From contig JADJLP010000010.1 in the NCBI GenBank assembly GCA_016710065.1, positions 124,001-188,000 on the forward strand: 64,000 nucleotides of DNA, written 5' to 3'. Below are positions 1 through 7,720 of the stretch, in pieces. This DNA is from Candidatus Ideonella esbjergensis. GTDB lineage: Bacteria; Pseudomonadota; Gammaproteobacteria; Burkholderiales; Burkholderiaceae_C. Below the pieces are notes generated by a model. The model did no database searches, was not told the DNA's origin, and worked only from the letters and a program-made list of their open reading frames with translations. Both the position numbers and the translations under genes were made by a program. Each line of letters opens with the position of its first letter. Within the stretch, counting starts at the first letter, position 1.

Positions 1-2
1 CC

Positions 3-68
3 AAGCAGGCCCGGATGGAAGACACCATCGCCCGCATCCGGGCGGCGCTGAGCAGGTTGGGCCACTAG
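3..68 (+). CDS. C-terminal end of an unidentified protein (partial)
   Basis: Only the last 21 codons are in the window, and they read in frame to a TAG stop at 66-68. The peptide is amphipathic and helical in character (it ends IRAALSRLGH) and is too short to assign to a family. The stop codon lies inside the CTAG target duplication of the adjacent insertion element, so the insertion did not change the protein end. It reads toward the HDOD gene, and the two would have been about 15 bases apart before the insertion. The frame is consistent with a real end, but the identity is unknown. Confidence 0.5.
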   Translation, partial: KQARMEDTIARIRAALSRLGH

Positions 69-82
69 CCCGCATATTTCAC
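65..82 (+). repeat. Left end of the IS: target duplication CTAG plus inverted repeat
   Basis: CTAG at 65-68 is followed by CCCGCATATTTCAC at 69-82, the left inverted repeat of the element. The duplication also supplies the TAG stop of the upstream gene. Confidence 0.85.
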
Positions 83-1692
83 GCAACGACCACTGGTTGA
101 GCTGAAGGGTCATTCGCGAGCCGCAGGAGCGCTCAATAAGTGCCACGCGAAGGCATTGGATGGCGCGCGAGGTGCAGTGGGGCTGATTGGCTGGCAATTG
201 CCCCCACCCCGGCTTGGGTTGCGGACCATTTTTGTGTCGTCGCGCGGGCCAGGCGCTGGATGAAGTTCAGGGTGAGCGCAGTTGGCGCATGGCGTGGGCG
301 AAGATGTCCGCGCTGGGCCAGTGCGAGGCCAGGTACAGGCGGATGCGCCGGGTGTTGCGGGTGATCACCGCTGCGACCTTGAGCAGCTTGATGCGCAGGG
401 TGTCGACCTGGGCCGACGCCAGCGCCGTGCCTTGCAAGGCCAGTGCGCGCAGCCTCTCGATGAGCACATAGCCCAGCGCTGCCAGCAGCATGCGCAACTG
501 GTTCGAGCGCATCACGTGGCAACTCGTGCGCGTGGCGAACAAGCCGACCTGCGCCTCCTTGATGCGGTTCTCGGCTTCGCCGCGCTGGCAGTACAGCGCG
601 TCGTACAGCGTTTGGGCACCCCCGTCGAGGTTGGTGACGATGAAGCGCGGGTTGCAGCCGAGCTCGCCCCACTCCAGCCGCGTGATGACGCGCCGCTCGT
701 GCGGCCAACTCTGTGCGGCGTAGCTGAACTCGCCCACCAGGCGTTGTTTGTGCCCGGTCTGCTCGTAGAGCTGCTGCATCGCCAGCTGCGCGTACTCGAC
801 CTGGGCTTCCAGCCGGGCGTTGCGCGCCAGGCCGACGATGTAGTGCACGCCAGCGCGCTCGCACCAGTTGATGATGCGCTGGCGGCAAAAGCCCGAGTCG
901 CCCCGGAAGATGATTCGAACATTGGGCCATTCCTGACGCAGCCGACGCACCAGCAGCTTGAGGATGGCCGCCGCGTGCTTGGCGCCGTCGATGCGGCTCG
1001 GGCGCAGGTAGGCGCACAGCAGTTGCTGGCCGCAGAACACGTACAGCGGCAAGTAGCAGTAGCTGTCGTAGTAGCCGTGGAAGAAGCGGCCCTCCTGCTG
1101 GCCGTGCAGCGGGTTGTCGGTGGCGTCGAAGTCCAGCACCAATTCCTCGGGGGCGACCTGAAGCTGGCGATGAACTGATCGACCAGCACCTGGTGCAAGC
1201 GCCACGCCGTGGCGCGGTCGGCCCACTTCTCCAGCCGGCACAGCGTGGGTGCGCTGGCCATCTCCAAGTCCACGCCGACGGCCGTCTGCATCGCCACGTC
1301 CTGGCGCAGCGCGCCGTGGTCGTTCAAGTCCTCCCAGCCCAGCGCCAGACCGTACACGCGCTGGCGCAGCAGGCTGCGCACGCCGTGCTTGATCAGCAGC
1401 GGGCTGCGCGGGTCGGCGATGCAGCGTGCGGCTGCGTCCATCAGCCCGAGCTTGCGATCAACGGCGCCGAGCAGCAGCACGCCAGCGTCGCTGCTCATGC
1501 TGCCGCCGTCGAAGCGGCCCTCCACCACGCGTCGGCCCAGGCGGGCGAACTCGATCATCCCCACGTCCACTTCTTCGGTACAGTTTGGTTTCGGCATTGC
1601 CCGCTCGTTCATCAAGATTCGACACCTCGATCAACGGGCATCCAAAGGGCAATGCCGTCCTCGCTTCTACGGGGGTAGGTGAAATATCCAGG
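69..1692 (-). mobile_element. IS1380-family insertion sequence, 1624 bp
   Basis: The element has imperfect inverted ends: 69-82 matches the reverse complement of 1679-1692 at 12 of 14 positions. Both ends are flanked by the 4-base word CTAG (65-68 and 1693-1696), which fits a target duplication. It carries one transposase gene on the minus strand that fills nearly all of its length. Length, end sequence (CCTGGATATTTCAC on one side) and the protein all fit IS1380. The transposase reading frame is broken, so this copy is probably not autonomous unless the break is a sequencing error. Confidence 0.9.
267..1612 (-). pseudogene. IS1380-family DDE transposase, frameshifted
   Basis: Two overlapping minus-strand frames together encode a transposase of about 448 residues, the normal size for IS1380. 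The first frame starts with ATG at 1612 (MNERAMPKPN) and gives the N-terminal third, including the conserved SSDAGVLLL stretch. Near 1160 the homology moves to the other frame, which continues from VAPEELVLDFDATDNP to the stop at 267. The junction reads TTCAGGTC where TTCCAGGTC would restore the frame, so one C appears to be missing. DFDATD and the later FRGDSGFC are typical of the catalytic core. IS1380 enzymes are normally made from one frame, so I read this as a disabling mutation or a sequence error rather than programmed frameshifting. Confidence 0.88.
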
Positions 1693-1696
1693 CTAG
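1679..1696 (-). repeat. Right end of the IS: inverted repeat plus target duplication CTAG
   Basis: Positions 1679-1692 read GTGAAATATCCAGG, whose reverse complement matches the left end at 12 of 14 bases. CTAG follows at 1693-1696 and matches the duplication at 65-68. Confidence 0.85.
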
Positions 1697-1710
1697 GCCC
1701 GGCCTGACGC

Positions 1711-2577
1711 TCAGGCGAACATGCCTTCCAGGCCGTCGCTGAGATCAGCCAGCGAAGGCATGGGATCGACCAGGGCGTTGTGCAAACCACCCAAGGTCGC
1801 CTGCTCCGGCAGCCAGCGCAAGGGCAACGACGCAGCTGCACCCACCTGAACCGGACAACTGGCCTCAACCTTGTCGTTGCTCCAGTGGAAGTGCGCCACG
1901 CGGGCACGCCACGCGGCCACGTGCACGATGGCCGCCACGGTGTTGACCGGCGCAAAACCCAGGGGGTTGGGAATCTGCCGCAATGGCTCGGCGATCTCTG
2001 GCGGGAAGTTCCAGCGCCTGGCCAATTCGGCACTCACCTGGCCATGGTGGTATCCAAAGCGAGCCGTTTCAGCCTGGACACGCTCCGGCGCAAGCGGATG
2101 CACTTCCTTGTCGAGTTGGGCCAGGCCTTGGGGCTTGGCCATGTGCATCACCAGATGGCCCAGGCCGTGGATCAGGCCCACCGTGAAGGTCTGGTCGGTG
2201 TTGCGGTCGGCCTGTTGCGCCAGCCAACTGGCTGCGCAGGCCGTGTGCAGGCTGTAGCGCCAGAAGGCTGGCATGTCCATGCCCTGCACGCCCTTGAAGG
2301 CGCCGGCCACGCCGCAGCCCGTCACCAGGTTGCGTACCATCACAAAGCCCAGCATGCGCAAGGCATCGTCCACGGTGGAGACGGTGCGCGAGACATGGAA
2401 GTAGGCCGAATTGGCCAGGCGCAACGTCTTGGCGCACAGCACTGGGTCGGCGGTCAGCTGCAGTGCGATCTCGTCGATCGAGACGTCATCGCGCCCGAAG
2501 CTGTCTATCAGTTGCTGCACCACCTTGGGCACCATGGGCAAGGCAGCGGGGGTGGTGAACAGTGATTCGATGGACAA
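1711..2577 (-). CDS. HDOD domain signalling protein
   Basis: The 288-residue protein is almost entirely an HDOD domain (about residues 10-220), the non-catalytic relative of the HD hydrolases. The opening (LFTTPAALPMVPKVVQQLIDSF) and LTADPVLCAKTLRLANSAYF are the usual HDOD helix signatures. HGLGHLVMH occupies the position of the HD motif. HDOD proteins act in signalling linked to two-component systems, cyclic-di-GMP, motility or surface behaviour, but the partner cannot be named here. It is cytoplasmic, with no other domain attached. It is divergent from the DUF3141 gene and lies just right of the IS. Confidence 0.85.
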   Translation of the reverse strand: MSIESLFTTPAALPMVPKVVQQLIDSFGRDDVSIDEIALQLTADPVLCAKTLRLANSAYFHVSRTVSTVDDALRMLGFVMVRNLVTGCGVAGAFKGVQGMDMPAFWRYSLHTACAASWLAQQADRNTDQTFTVGLIHGLGHLVMHMAKPQGLAQLDKEVHPLAPERVQAETARFGYHHGQVSAELARRWNFPPEIAEPLRQIPNPLGFAPVNTVAAIVHVAAWRARVAHFHWSNDKVEASCPVQVGAAASLPLRWLPEQATLGGLHNALVDPMPSLADLSDGLEGMFA

Positions 2578-2724
2578 GGCGTTCTCCTGGCTGGGTTCGC
2601 TTCAACACCCATTGAATTTCGGCACACCAGCGGCCCAGGCAAGGGCAAGTACATGCACTTACCGGTACAGAGTGTGCGCCGGCGGCCGATACAAAGCCGA
2701 GACCACATCCTGGATACCCCGACC

Positions 2725-5004
2725 ATGTCCGCACCAAAGCCGAGTGCCGCCCTTGCCAACCCCTGGGGCTGGTTCGCCGGCATGCCTGGCGCCGACGTTG
2801 CGCTGGACACCATGGAGCGGAACGTTCTGTTCCTCGACACCTTGCGTCAGCGTGGCAACACCTATGTGGAACACCTGAAAGCCGGCGCGCCCGCGCTGCT
2901 GAAGTTCGGGCATGAACTGGTGCTGGACGGTCGCACGCTGGCACGCCCCTGCAACTACGCGCTGCTGCGCATCCTGCCGCCGCCAGATGCAGCTGAAGAC
3001 CCCAAGGCCAGGCCCCTGGTGGTGGTGGACCCGCGAGCCGGCCATGGCCCGGGCATAGGCGGCTTCAAGAGCGATTCCGAGGTGGGCGTGGCCATGCGTG
3101 CCGGGCACCCGGTGTACTTCGTCACCTTCTTTCCGCAGCCCGAGGAAGGCCAGACGCTGGTGGATGTGATGCACGCCGAGGCGCGCTTTCTGGAAGAGGT
3201 GGCGGCACGCCACCCGCACAGCGCCAAGCCAGTGGTGATCGGCAACTGCCAGGCCGGCTGGGCCATTGCCAGCCTGGCGGCGGTGCGACCCGAATTGTTT
3301 GGCCCGCTGATGGTGATGGGCGCACCCATGTCGTACTGGGCCGGCGGCAGCCTACTCAACCCCATGCGCTACAGCGGCGCCACGCTGGGCGGTGCTTGGC
3401 TGGCCGCGCTCTCGTCCGACCTGGGCGCCAACCGCTTCGACGGCGCCTACTTGGTAGAGAACTTCGAGAAGCTCAACCCCGCCAACAGCCTTTGGGGCAA
3501 GTACCACCGGCTCTGGTCCGAGGTGGACACCGAGGCTGAGCGCTTCCTGGAGTTCGAGCGCTGGTGGGGTGGTTTCTTTCGCATGAGCGGCCCCGAGATC
3601 GAGGCCATCGTTGAGAACCTGTTCGTCGGCAACCGGCTGGCGCGTGGGCAGGTGATGGCGGGCGACGACCGCGTTGACCTGCGCAACATCACCTCGCCGG
3701 TGGTGGTGTTCGCCTCCTGGGGCGACAACATCACCCCGCCGCCACAGGCGCTGAACTGGATCATCGACGTCTGGGGCGACGAGCGCGCCATTGCCGCCGC
3801 CGGCCGCGTCATCGTCTACGTGCTGCACGAGAGCGTGGGCCATTTGGGTATCTTCGTGGGGGCCGACATTGCCAAGAAGGAGCACAGCCAGTTGGTCAAC
3901 TCGCTGGACGTGATCGAGAACCTGCCGCCTGGCCTGTACGAGCTCAAGCTGCGCCGCAAGGACGGCGCGGAGCTGGAGCGCTGGGACGACCTGGAGCCTG
4001 GCAGCTACACCGCCAATTTCGAGCACCGCACCATGGACCACCTGCGTGCCGTTAACCCAGAAGGCCGCGAGGAAGAGGCGCTGTTCTCCACCATGGCCAA
4101 GTTCTCGGAGATCAACACCTCGCTGTACAAGACTTGGATACGGCCCTGGCTGCAGCCTATGGTGTCGCGGCCCATGGCCGACGCCATGACCCATCTGCAC
4201 CCGCTGCGTTGGCAGCGGCAGATGTTTGCCGACGGCCACCCCGGTGCAGCCGCGATTGCCGCCTGGGCCACACAGGTGCGCGAGCAACGCCACGCCTTGT
4301 CCACCGACCACCCGGGCCGGCAATGGCAGCAAGGCATGTCGTCCCTGATCGAAACCTCGCTCAACCTGTTCCGCGACCTGCGCGATCAAAGCGTGGTGCA
4401 GTGGACGCGGCTGGCCTATGGCCCGCTGGGACTGGGGGCGGTGCTGCCGCCAGACGTTTCCGACGAGAGCCTGGCCGTTGCGCGCGCGCAGGCTGAGCTT
4501 GAAGCGGTGCGCCGCGAGGTGCTGGCGCGCATGGGCGAGGGCGGTTTCGCGCAAGCGGTGTGCCGCATCGTCCTGGCCGGCATGGTGTCCATAGGCTCGT
4601 TCGAGCGGCGCAGCTTCCGCCTGGCGCGGTTGCTGTCCGAACTGCCCCATGAGAAAGGGGCCACCAAAGGCGCGCCGCTGGATTGGCGCCGCCTGATGCG
4701 CGACGAAGCGCGCGTGGCGGCCGTGGCGCCGGTGGAGGCCCTCAACTCTCTCGGCCAGATGCTGCCCGACACGGCCTCGCGCGAGCGCGCTCTGGCAATG
4801 GCTGCGGCCGTGATGATGATCGAGCCGACGCTGAACCAGCCGCGCTCCGAGATCATCGAGCTGCTGATCGGCATGCTGGACGTGCAGCCGGAGCGGGTCA
4901 TGGACCTGGCGTTTCAGCTCACCGCGCCGCTGAATCAGGCCAGGGTCAGCTTGGCGGTGCCGGGCCGAGCACGCAGGCCAAGGCCCAAACCCAAGCCAGG
5001 CTGA
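2725..5004 (+). CDS. DUF3141 alpha/beta-hydrolase (PHA synthase-like) protein
   Basis: A 759-residue protein of the DUF3141 family, distantly related to polyhydroxyalkanoate synthases and depolymerases. The hydrolase core fills roughly residues 60-385. A nucleophile elbow GNCQAG at 173-178 puts cysteine (C175) where esterases have serine. D334 (ASWGDNITPP) and H373 (ESVGHLGIF) are candidates for the rest of the triad. The C-terminal half is helical and has no function I recognise. The ATG at 2725 (MSAPKPSAALANP) is preferred over an in-frame ATG at 2653 because the upstream codons look non-conserved. Relatives often sit near phosphotransacetylase or PHA genes, but none is adjacent here. Substrate unknown. 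Confidence 0.82.
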   Translation: MSAPKPSAALANPWGWFAGMPGADVALDTMERNVLFLDTLRQRGNTYVEHLKAGAPALLKFGHELVLDGRTLARPCNYALLRILPPPDAAEDPKARPLVVVDPRAGHGPGIGGFKSDSEVGVAMRAGHPVYFVTFFPQPEEGQTLVDVMHAEARFLEEVAARHPHSAKPVVIGNCQAGWAIASLAAVRPELFGPLMVMGAPMSYWAGGSLLNPMRYSGATLGGAWLAALSSDLGANRFDGAYLVENFEKLNPANSLWGKYHRLWSEVDTEAERFLEFERWWGGFFRMSGPEIEAIVENLFVGNRLARGQVMAGDDRVDLRNITSPVVVFASWGDNITPPPQALNWIIDVWGDERAIAAAGRVIVYVLHESVGHLGIFVGADIAKKEHSQLVNSLDVIENLPPGLYELKLRRKDGAELERWDDLEPGSYTANFEHRTMDHLRAVNPEGREEEALFSTMAKFSEINTSLYKTWIRPWLQPMVSRPMADAMTHLHPLRWQRQMFADGHPGAAAIAAWATQVREQRHALSTDHPGRQWQQGMSSLIETSLNLFRDLRDQSVVQWTRLAYGPLGLGAVLPPDVSDESLAVARAQAELEAVRREVLARMGEGGFAQAVCRIVLAGMVSIGSFERRSFRLARLLSELPHEKGATKGAPLDWRRLMRDEARVAAVAPVEALNSLGQMLPDTASRERALAMAAAVMMIEPTLNQPRSEIIELLIGMLDVQPERVMDLAFQLTAPLNQARVSLAVPGRARRPRPKPKPG

Positions 5005-5059
5005 GATCAGTCGGGTGCTTCCGGTACGTTGGGCGGTTCATCAACTCTCAGGAAAAGTC

Positions 5060-5317
5060 ATGGATCTGGAAACCAGATTGGTCATTTATGGGTTCAGTCG
5101 CAGCGTCAGCGCCGAGGACGTGGTGGTGTTGCTGGGGCCTGGTTGCGGGGCCGTCGTTGAGATGCTGGCCGTGCCCGGCGAGAACGACGACGCGATCGCC
5201 GTGGTTCATTTGACGCCCTATCGGCAGCTGGCCGTCAAGCTGGCTGGCCGGCTGAAAGCCCGCCGGTACCAGGGCCGCCAGTTGCAGCCATGGGTATCTG
5301 CCATGAACTGGTCTTGA
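5060..5317 (+). CDS. Small RRM-like hypothetical protein
   Basis: An 85-residue protein with ATG at 5060 and a purine-rich GGAAAAG eight bases upstream. The strand/helix pattern resembles an RNA-recognition motif. LVIYGF near the start sits where RNP2 would be, followed by a helix (SAEDVVVLLG), AIAVVHL where RNP1 would be, and a last helix and strand (LAGRLKARRYQGRQLQPWVS). The aromatic residues of classical RNP1 are missing, so RNA binding is only a suggestion. It follows the DUF3141 gene by 55 bases in the same direction and may be cotranscribed. The next gap carries the candidate dif site. Confidence 0.6.
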   Translation: MDLETRLVIYGFSRSVSAEDVVVLLGPGCGAVVEMLAVPGENDDAIAVVHLTPYRQLAVKLAGRLKARRYQGRQLQPWVSAMNWS

Positions 5318-5349
5318 GGGAGTGAGCTGCGTTGCGGGGTGCATTCAGT

Positions 5350-5377
5350 AGTTAACATAATATACATTGTCGCGTAT
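5350..5377 (-). other. dif: Candidate chromosomal dif site (XerC/XerD recombination site)
   Basis: Read on the minus strand, the 28-base site ends in TTATGTTAACT (the XerD arm, 5350-5360), which differs from the E. coli XerD arm TTATGTTAAAT at one position. It is preceded by the central hexamer TGTATA (5361-5366), identical to E. coli. The XerC side (5367-5377) reads ATACGCGACAA and keeps only the inner AA and a CG-rich core, the arm that normally varies most between bacteria. It lies in a short AT-rich patch of an otherwise GC-rich intergenic gap between 5317 and 5423. dif is where XerCD resolve chromosome dimers in the terminus at cell division. The match is by eye from memory of the family consensus. 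Confidence 0.8.
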
Positions 5378-5422
5378 TTATGTGGGTGCAAAAGTTGGCT
5401 CGTTGGCCACCTTCCCGCCGCA

Positions 5423-5650
5423 TCACTCAGCCAGCTCGTCCAGTTCGGGCATCGAATCGTCCAGATCGATCTCGCGATCGAAGTCCAGTTGCTCGGCCGC
5501 CAGCACCTTGGGAATCAGTGGCTTGTCCAGCGGGCGGCAGATGCGGCGCTGCAATCGGTTGAGGCGGTCGGAACGCTCCACGGCCTGAAGGATGGTTTCC
5601 GGGTCCATCATCATCGTGAAGGGGTTCAGCTGGAGCTGGGTTGAGCGCAT
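5423..5650 (-). CDS. Hypothetical protein of 75 residues
   Basis: The frame runs from ATG at 5650 (MRSTQLQLNPFTMMMDPE) to the stop at 5423. A GGAG eight bases before the ATG supports this start over longer forms. The protein is hydrophilic. It has a basic middle (SDRLNRLQRRICRPLDKP) and a strongly acidic tail (DREIDLDDSMPELDELAE). There is no signal peptide or membrane segment. I do not recognise a named domain. The pattern could suit a small nucleic-acid or protein-binding adaptor, but that is speculation. It stands alone, divergent from the dif gap. Confidence 0.55.
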   Translation of the reverse strand: MRSTQLQLNPFTMMMDPETILQAVERSDRLNRLQRRICRPLDKPLIPKVLAAEQLDFDREIDLDDSMPELDELAE

Positions 5651-5794
5651 GGCGGTTTCTCCGTGGGGCTCCAAATGCTGGAGCCGATGCCATGCACTGT
5701 AGGCGCGAGGTGCTTCAGGATGTAGTCGGCCGTCAGACAAAGCACGGGTCAGAACTTGCCCTACAAGGGCGTCGGGCAGCGCGCCCTGCGCGTG

Positions 5795-6466
5795 TCAGTC
5801 TCCCGCCGCTTTCGCCAGCAGCGATTCGATCTTGCGCACCATCCAGTCGCGGTCGGCGCCCTGGGCAAACTCCAGCGGGCTCATCTGCTTGTCGTTGCGG
5901 CGTTTCAGGTCGGCGCCGCGGGCCACCAGCAACTCCACCGAAGCCTCGGCGCCGTAACGGGCAGCCATCATCAGAGGGGTACTGCCATTGGGCGAAGGCG
6001 CATCGATGGGCACGCCCAAGCCCAGCAACAGCGCCACGGCTTCCACTGCGGGGCCTGTTGCCGCATAGTGGATGGGCGCCCAGCCAGACTTGTGGGGAGG
6101 CACACCGCTCGCCAACAGCTTTTTCATCACCGCCACATTGCCGCGCAGGGCCGCGATCATCAAGGGGGTTTCACCGGCCTTGTTGGGCAGGTTCAGGTCA
6201 ATGCCGGGCCAAGCCCACAGCAGGTCTTGAATGCGAGGCGAATCATCGCGGATGGCCAGAAACAAGGCATGCTGGCCTTGCTCGCTGAGCGTGTTGGGGC
6301 TCAGGCCACGTTCCAGTTCGCGCTTGGCGCCCCAGGCGTTGTCGGTGCCAACCGCACGGAAGAAATCCACCGACGAGGATGCGTCGGCTTGCAGCTCAGC
6401 GCCGCTGCAAGCCTGCCCCAGCAGCGCCAGGCCGATAAGGCTGAAATGGCGACGGGAATGGGGCAT
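5795..6466 (-). CDS. Ankyrin repeat protein with twin-arginine-like signal
   Basis: A 223-residue protein. The ATG at 6466 gives MPHSRRHFSLIGLALLGQAC, a start with the SRRxFxL pattern of a twin-arginine signal peptide, so it is probably exported. Ankyrin repeats follow from about residue 35 to the end, with clear units around GETPLMIAALRGNVAVMKKLLASG and GSTPLMMAARYGAEASVELLVARG. Ankyrin repeats bind proteins and have no catalytic role. It lies 23 bases downstream of the TatD-like gene on the same strand and may be its operon partner. Periplasmic ankyrin proteins of this type are common in betaproteobacteria and mostly uncharacterised. Confidence 0.85.
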   Translation of the reverse strand: MPHSRRHFSLIGLALLGQACSGAELQADASSSVDFFRAVGTDNAWGAKRELERGLSPNTLSEQGQHALFLAIRDDSPRIQDLLWAWPGIDLNLPNKAGETPLMIAALRGNVAVMKKLLASGVPPHKSGWAPIHYAATGPAVEAVALLLGLGVPIDAPSPNGSTPLMMAARYGAEASVELLVARGADLKRRNDKQMSPLEFAQGADRDWMVRKIESLLAKAAGD

Positions 6467-6489
6467 GGCAAACAACTCCAACGGAAGGT

Positions 6490-7296
6490 TCAAGGGGCCA
6501 CCGCGAGGGCCGGCACCTGCACGCGGAACAGGGCTTCGAAGTTGGCCGTGGTCTGGCGCCCTACTTCCTCCACCGTGCAGCCGCGCGCCTTGGCCACCGC
6601 AGCGGCCACATGCGGCACGTAGGCGGGGCTGTTGGTTTTGCCGCGGTAAGGCACCGGCGCCAGGTAGGGACTGTCGGTTTCTATCAGCAGGCGGTCGGCC
6701 GGCACCATGCGGGCCACATCGCGCAAGGTTTCGGCGTTTTTGAAGGTGACGATGCCGGAGAGCGAGATGTGAAAACCCAGGTCCAGCGCGGCGCGGGCCA
6801 CATCCACGGTTTCCGTGAAGCAATGGAACACGCCGCAGGCACGGCCTGCGCCCTGCTCTTTCAGCATGGCCAGTGTGTCCTCGGCAGATGAGCGGGTGTG
6901 CACCACCAGCGGCAGATCACACTGCAGCGCGGCCTGGATGTGCACGGCAAAACGTTCGCGCTGCCAGGCCATGTCGGCGATGCTGCGGCCGTTCAGCCGG
7001 TAATAGTCCAGGCCGGTTTCGCCAATGGCGATGACTTTGTCAGTGTGGGTCTGGGCCAGGCCGCACAACTCGGCCACAGAGGGTTCGCGCACGCCTTCGT
7101 TGTCGGGGTGCACGCCCAGGCTGGCCCACAGGTTGGCGGCGGTACGGGCCACGCCCAGCACGGTATTGAACTCTTCCATCGTGGTGCAGATGCACAGTGC
7201 TGCGGCCACCTGTGCCTGCACCATGCTGTGCAGCACCTCGGGCAAGCGGTGCTGGTAGTCGGGAAAGCTAAGATGGCAGTGCGAATCGACAAACAT
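6490..7296 (-). CDS. TatD-family metal-dependent hydrolase
   Basis: A 268-residue TatD-type hydrolase with a TIM-barrel fold. The N-terminal metal motif DSHCHLSF follows the start directly. IGETGLDYY supplies the conserved metal-binding Glu, VVHTRSS and VFHCFTE supply the histidines, and IETDSPYLAP the last Asp. Relatives are 3'-to-5' DNA/RNA exonucleases or D-aminoacyl-tRNA deacylases. I chose ATG at 7296 because the family begins close to the DSHCH motif; a GTG at 7308 is the alternative. It follows pilZ by 19 bases. The order mltG-tmk-holB-pilZ-tatD is the same as in Pseudomonas. Confidence 0.92.
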   Translation of the reverse strand: MFVDSHCHLSFPDYQHRLPEVLHSMVQAQVAAALCICTTMEEFNTVLGVARTAANLWASLGVHPDNEGVREPSVAELCGLAQTHTDKVIAIGETGLDYYRLNGRSIADMAWQRERFAVHIQAALQCDLPLVVHTRSSAEDTLAMLKEQGAGRACGVFHCFTETVDVARAALDLGFHISLSGIVTFKNAETLRDVARMVPADRLLIETDSPYLAPVPYRGKTNSPAYVPHVAAAVAKARGCTVEEVGRQTTANFEALFRVQVPALAVAP

Positions 7297-7315
7297 GCCC
7301 CGGCGCACCAGAGGC

Positions 7316-7720
7316 TCAGATGGTTTGTGTGGGCTTGCTGGACGAGATCGAGGTGCCGAGCAACTCTTCGATCTTGATCTTCAGCACGCGGGTCTTCTCG
7401 TCGGCCGGAAACCGCACGCCCACGCCCTGGGTACGGCCACCTGGCGTGTTGGCGGGTGTGATCCAGCCCACCTTGCCGGCCACTGGGTAGCGCTGCGGGT
7501 CACCCGGCAGCGAGAGCAGCAGGTAGATATCGTCGCCCAGTTGGTACTCGCGCGTGGAGGGCACGAACAGGCCACCGTCAGCGAACAAGGGCACATAGGC
7601 CGCATAGAGCGCGCCCTTCTCGCGAAACACCAGCTGGATGACACTGGGCCGGCCGGCCGAGTTGCCACCCAGGGCGCCCAAGATGGAGGGACTGCCAGAC
7701 CGGCTTTCGATTTCGCTCAT
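7316..7720 (-). CDS. pilZ: PilZ domain protein, type IV pilus assembly type
   Basis: A 134-residue single-domain PilZ protein. The beta-barrel pattern is visible through GALYAAYVPLFADGGLFVPS, YQLGDDIYLLLSLP and GVGVRFP. The canonical RxxxR c-di-GMP switch at the N-terminus is not obvious, which fits the true PilZ of type IV pili that does not bind the nucleotide. Its ATG overlaps the holB stop by four bases (ATGA), so the two are translationally coupled. The position between holB and tatD is conserved in Proteobacteria. It probably works with the pilus assembly ATPase PilB and FimX-like partners encoded elsewhere. Confidence 0.9.
   Translation of the reverse strand: MSEIESRSGSPSILGALGGNSAGRPSVIQLVFREKGALYAAYVPLFADGGLFVPSTREYQLGDDIYLLLSLPGDPQRYPVAGKVGWITPANTPGGRTQGVGVRFPADEKTRVLKIKIEELLGTSISSSKPTQTI

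Noticed and set aside
267..1612. Programmed frameshifting of the IS1380 transposase
   Set aside because: IS1380 enzymes are made from a single frame, and I see no slippery heptamer or downstream pseudoknot near 1160.
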